From Ignavibacteria bacterium (GTDB taxonomy: Bacteria > Bacteroidota > Ignavibacteria > Ignavibacteriales > Melioribacteraceae): a stretch of DNA of 10,097 nucleotides. How positions within the stretch are numbered: position 1 is the stretch's first letter; the number at the start of each line of letters is the position of its first letter. The notes below the pieces were generated by a model. The model saw only the letters and a program-made list of their open reading frames with translations, had not been told where the DNA came from and did not search any database. Positions 7,892 through 10,097 of the stretch are shown in pieces. The stretch is from positions 1 through 10,097 of the forward strand of contig DSBF01000309.1 of NCBI GenBank assembly GCA_011049495.1. Direction: 5' to 3'. Both the position numbers and the translations under genes were made by a program.

Positions 7892-7964
7892 ACACTCTCG
7901 TAAAGTTTATTTATACTTCGGGATCAAAACTTCATAACGGGTATTGATATAATTACCGATCGAC
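7892..7964 (+). pseudogene. leuS: decayed fragment of leuS 5' coding region
   Basis: Bases 7894-7964 align without gaps to 9805-9875 of the intact leuS at 57 of 71 positions. In the leuS frame the fragment reads TLVKFIYTSGSKLHNGY, then a TGA where the intact gene has TGG. The ATP-binding HIGH motif has become HNGY and the conserved proline of IYPSG is lost. Relative to leuS, 108 bases (36 codons) are missing between the upstream repeat and this fragment. The deletion lies between two AAACTT hexamers that in the intact copy sit at 9688-9693 and 9796-9801, as expected for recombination or slippage at short repeats. The fragment cannot make a functional product. It marks where leuS began before the AbiE genes entered. 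Confidence 0.85.
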
Positions 7965-8024
7965 TCCCCTAAAATAGAGAAAACCTCTCAACCGGATTTT
8001 ATTAAATAATACCAACAATTTTTA

Positions 8025-8053
8025 TTGCAACTCAGCAAACAACTCTCTAAATT
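8025..8053 (+). promoter_or_regulatory. candidate promoter of the abiE genes
   Basis: TTGCAA at 8025-8030 and TAAATT at 8048-8053 are separated by exactly 17 bases and each matches the sigma-70 consensus at four of six positions. Transcription would start near 8060, at the edge of the inverted repeat and about 35 bases before the abiEi ATG. Plausible from layout only; promoter consensus in this lineage may differ. Confidence 0.35.
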
Positions 8054-8060
8054 TGCATAG

Positions 8061-8083
8061 TAAGTCCAATAAATATGGACATA
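8061..8083 (+). promoter_or_regulatory. inverted repeat, candidate AbiEi operator
   Basis: TAAGTCC at 8061-8067 and GGACATA at 8077-8083 are inverted repeats with one mismatch (6 of 7 pairs) around a 9-base spacer. They sit just downstream of the candidate -10 box and 12 bases before the abiEi ATG. AbiEi proteins are known to repress their own operon by binding inverted repeats upstream, so this is the natural operator candidate. Confidence 0.45.
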
Positions 8084-8094
8084 GACCGCAAATA

Positions 8095-8745
8095 ATGAAA
8101 GCCAGCCAAAAAATAAGAGAAAGTATCAAGGAAGAAATATTCACTTACACGCAAGTAATTGATGCCCTTGGGAATTACAAAAAACCGCGCGATGTAATTA
8201 ACACCCTTTTAAAGAATGGCGATATAATCCGGATTAAAAAAGGGGTGTATGTCTTTGGAGAAGTATGGCGCAAAAAACCTTACAGCCGGGAACAGCTGGC
8301 AAACTTAATTTATGGACCTTCGGTTATCAGCTGTGATTACGTTCTTTCCGCTGTGGGATTAATTCCTGAGCAGGTAAAAACAATTACGTCTATAACAACG
8401 GGAAGGTCAAGGTCATTTGACACTCCAGTCGGAAAATTTACTTACATGCAGCTCAATAAAGAACGTTTCTCTATCGGTATTGAAATAAACAAAACGAATA
8501 ACGGACAATATTTTACGGCTAATCCTTTAAAAGCATTAGCGGATAAAATTTGGCTGGATAAAAGATTCAAACCGACTTCACCCAAATCTTATGAACAATA
8601 TCTGTATGATGACTTAAGAATTGACCACGATGTTTTGAAAAACTTTCTTGATAAGAATTTCATCGAGCAGCTTAAGGAAGTTTATTCTGCAAGAAAAATA
8701 AATTGGTTTGTAGATTTTTTGAAAAGAGAGTTTACAATTAAATGA
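8095..8745 (+). CDS. abiEi: AbiEi-family antitoxin of a type IV toxin-antitoxin system
   Basis: Antitoxin and autorepressor of the AbiE abortive-infection system, in which it counteracts the AbiEii nucleotidyltransferase without binding it tightly. The 216-residue protein has an N-terminal winged helix-turn-helix (about 13-57: FTYTQVIDAL, then IIRIKKGVYVFG). This is followed by the C-terminal antitoxin domain typical of the family, with YGPSVISCDYVLSAVGLIP at 73-91, TTGRSRSFDTPVG at 101-113 and a charged C-terminus. The frame extends to a TTG at 8053, but the ATG at 8095 is preferred: the TTG falls in the candidate -10 box, the inverted repeat would become coding, and family similarity starts after the ATG. 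No clear Shine-Dalgarno precedes it. The stop overlaps the toxin start as ATGA, so translation is probably coupled. The gene lies between two copies of the leuS 5' end, showing it was acquired. Confidence 0.85.
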   Translation: MKASQKIRESIKEEIFTYTQVIDALGNYKKPRDVINTLLKNGDIIRIKKGVYVFGEVWRKKPYSREQLANLIYGPSVISCDYVLSAVGLIPEQVKTITSITTGRSRSFDTPVGKFTYMQLNKERFSIGIEINKTNNGQYFTANPLKALADKIWLDKRFKPTSPKSYEQYLYDDLRIDHDVLKNFLDKNFIEQLKEVYSARKINWFVDFLKREFTIK

Positions 8746-9608
8746 ATGATCTATTGAAACAACTAATATCGAAACCGCTGCCAGAATCTGAGCAGGAAAT
8801 AGTTCAGTTATTAAGAGAATCGCTGCAGTCCTTAGCATTACTTGGTTTGTGGCGTTCTAATTTCTTTGAGCATGCTGCCTTTTACGGCGGTACTGCTTTA
8901 AGAATACTTTACGGTTTAGATAGATTTTCCGAAGACCTTGATTTTTCATTATTAAAACCGAATAAAAACTTCACTTTTGAAAAATATAAAAATTCAATCA
9001 TCCGAGAACTCGAAGCGTTTGGTTTTAAAGTTACTTTCGAAGTAAAAGCGAAAAGCAAAGGATCGGAAATCGAATCTGCTTTCATAAAAACAAATACTCT
9101 AAATCAATTAATTGTAATCGAAGCACCTTCGAGTCTAACATTATCATTCGACAAACAAAAAGTTCTGAAAGTTAAGTTGGAAGTCGATACTAACCCGCCG
9201 CCCGGATTCGATACGGAAATGAAATATGTTTTTTCACCAATCCAATTTGCTGTAAAGTCTTTTACACTCCCTTCATTATTTGCCGGTAAAATGCATGCGA
9301 TTCTCTGCAGAAAATGGAAATCGAGAGTGAAAGGCAGAGACTGGTATGACTTTGCTTGGTATGTTGGGAATTACCCGGAACTAAAACTTAAGCACCTTGA
9401 AGAAAGAATGCGACAGTCAGGTGATTATAAAGAAAAGAAAGAGTTAACCAAAGAAAAGTTTTTAGAAATTCTAAATAATACGATAGAAAATCTTGATATA
9501 GAAAAAGCAAGAAAAGAAGTTGAACCTTTTGTCGATAATAAAATATCACTCGAACTTTGGTCAAAAGAATTTTTCAAAGCAGCATCTGAAAACATAAAAT
9601 TTGTTTAA
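8742..9608 (+). CDS. abiEii: AbiEii-family nucleotidyltransferase toxin
   Basis: Toxin of the AbiE type IV system, a DNA-polymerase-beta-like nucleotidyltransferase. Family members halt growth on phage infection, and related MenT toxins add nucleotides to tRNA 3' ends. The 288-residue protein has all four family motifs: GGTALR at 49-54 (motif I); SEDLDFS at 63-69, with the metal-binding Asp65 and Asp67; KLEVD at 145-149; and the C-terminal block beginning KMHAILCRKWKSR at 183-195 and closing KGRDWYDF at 197-204. All catalytic positions I can judge are intact, so the toxin should be active, unlike the broken toxin at 7130. It begins within the ATGA overlap with abiEi; a GAGAG at 8726-8730 may serve as ribosome binding site. 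After its stop only 85 bases remain before leuS. Target and phage specificity cannot be read from the sequence. Confidence 0.88.
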   Translation: MNDLLKQLISKPLPESEQEIVQLLRESLQSLALLGLWRSNFFEHAAFYGGTALRILYGLDRFSEDLDFSLLKPNKNFTFEKYKNSIIRELEAFGFKVTFEVKAKSKGSEIESAFIKTNTLNQLIVIEAPSSLTLSFDKQKVLKVKLEVDTNPPPGFDTEMKYVFSPIQFAVKSFTLPSLFAGKMHAILCRKWKSRVKGRDWYDFAWYVGNYPELKLKHLEERMRQSGDYKEKKELTKEKFLEILNNTIENLDIEKARKEVEPFVDNKISLELWSKEFFKAASENIKFV

Positions 9609-9642
9609 TAACATTTGACTTATTAATGACCTTTTTCTCTCC

Positions 9643-9694
9643 TTGCTAAACCCCCCTTTATTTGATAATTTTTACCTTCTTTTAAATAAACTTA
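9643..9694 (+). repeat. right copy of 52-base leuS upstream direct repeat
   Basis: Partner of 7840-7891 (50 of 52 identical). It occupies the whole region directly upstream of leuS and ends on the A of its ATG, so it presumably contains the leuS promoter and translation start region. No clear Shine-Dalgarno is visible. To the left, from 9642 back to the abiEii stop, there is no similarity to the left flank, so 9609-9642 belongs to the inserted segment. Confidence 0.9.
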
Positions 9695-10097
9695 TGGATT
9701 TTATGCGTTATCCTTTTACAGAAATCGAAACTAAATGGCAGAAATATTGGGAAGACAACAAAGTTTACAAAACCGACCTTTCCGAAACTAAAAAGAAACT
9801 TTATACTCTCGTAATGTTTATTTATCCATCCGGGTCGAAACTTCACATTGGGCATTGGTATAATTACGGACCAACAGATTCCTGGGCAAGATTCAAAAAG
9901 TTACAGGGCTTTAATGTCTTTGAACCGATGGGTTATGATGCATTTGGACTGCCTGCGGAAAATTATGCAATTCAAACCGGTGTGCACCCTCAAGATTCAA
10001 CCTTAGAAAATATTAAAGATATTCGTGATCAGCTTAAAAGAATGGGCTGTATGTATGATTGGGATGCAGAATTAATGACGTGCGTTCCCGAATATTA
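9694..10097 (+). CDS. leuS: leucyl-tRNA synthetase (3' partial)
   Basis: Class I aminoacyl-tRNA synthetase charging tRNA-Leu; only the first 134 codons are in the window and the frame is open at the right edge. The N-terminus is typical of bacterial LeuRS: YPFTEIETKWQKYW at 6-19, then MFIYPSGSKLHIGHW with the ATP-binding HIGH motif at residues 51-54, GYDAFGLPAENYAI, and MGCMYDWDAELMTC leading to PEYY. The ATG at 9694 is chosen; a second ATG three codons on (9703) is equally close to the usual YPF start. The gene reads cleanly, so it is the functional copy, while a broken copy of its first part lies about 1.8 kb upstream. Its own upstream region is only the 52-base repeat, preceded by abiEii in the same direction, so read-through from the abiE operon could contribute to its transcription. 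Confidence 0.93.
   Translation, partial: MDFMRYPFTEIETKWQKYWEDNKVYKTDLSETKKKLYTLVMFIYPSGSKLHIGHWYNYGPTDSWARFKKLQGFNVFEPMGYDAFGLPAENYAIQTGVHPQDSTLENIKDIRDQLKRMGCMYDWDAELMTCVPEY

Larger units (their letters stand above)
7722..8024. other. gene-free stretch holding the leuS remnant
   Basis: No intact gene. The first part (7722-7839) has only weak AT-rich hairpins. Bases 7840-7964 are a degenerate copy of the leuS upstream region and early codons, described separately. From 7965 similarity to leuS fades: a 2-base gap would let CCCCT near 7966-7970 line up with TTCCT at 9879-9883, perhaps as far as 7980. From about 7981 to 8024 I see nothing I can assign. No insertion-sequence end, tRNA or attachment site is evident. 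Confidence 0.6.

Noticed and set aside
9605..9640. TTAATAA/TTATTAA hairpin followed by a T-rich run after abiEii as terminator
   Set aside because: Seven A-T pairs with an 8-base loop are too weak to call, although the position would fit.
7722..9642. An integrase, transposase or inverted terminal repeats for the inserted segment
   Set aside because: No such gene or repeat ends were found; the only flanking repeats are the two leuS 5' copies.
1..10097. CRISPR array, tRNA or rRNA genes
   Set aside because: No regularly spaced repeats and no recognisable structural RNA sequence on either strand.

Overview
The window is AT-rich, close-packed bacterial DNA. The best guess is a member of the Ignavibacteria or a relative on the Bacteroidota/Chlorobiota side. 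The reasons are the low GC, signal peptides ending in Ser-Ala-Gln, a LeuRS N-terminus of the IYPSG...HIGHWYNYGPTDSW type, and a full GlnD, which most true Bacteroidota lack. This is inference from protein style; no marker RNA is present.

Layout. (1) 2-3384, plus strand: glnD (PII uridylyltransferase, 5' end outside the window) followed closely by murI (glutamate racemase). A hairpin at 3397-3433 separates them from the convergent next block. (2) 6955-3431, minus strand: a tight four-gene operon. Reading with transcription it encodes a secreted S9 prolyl-oligopeptidase-family peptidase, a DUF1232/YkvA-like membrane protein, a Blc-type lipocalin lipoprotein, and an ADP-ribose-pyrophosphatase-like NUDIX hydrolase. 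Gaps are 2, 11 and 20 bases. (3) 7098-9642, plus strand: an accessory islet. It holds a type II toxin-antitoxin pair of the HI1419/HI1420 kind, whose toxin is broken by an in-frame TAG while the antitoxin is intact. Next come a decayed second copy of the 5' end of leuS and an intact AbiEi/AbiEii (type IV) pair with a plausible promoter and operator. (4) 9694-end: the start of intact leuS, cut by the window edge.

The most notable structure is that the AbiE pair lies between two copies of the leuS 5' region. Bases 7840-7891 match 9643-9694 at 50 of 52 positions (the leuS upstream region). Bases 7894-7964 match 9805-9875 at 57 of 71 positions (the codons around the HIGH motif). In the left copy 108 bases of leuS codons are deleted between two AAACTT hexamers, a stop replaces a Trp codon, and the HIGH motif is destroyed. 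So AbiE entered at the head of leuS, and the functional leuS 5' end is now the copy distal to the old flank. No integrase, transposase or terminal inverted repeat is visible.

The housekeeping genes look intact and ordinary. The islet is where turnover is happening: one toxin-antitoxin module has lost its toxin, one is intact, and the insertion has left a scar in an essential aminoacyl-tRNA synthetase gene.
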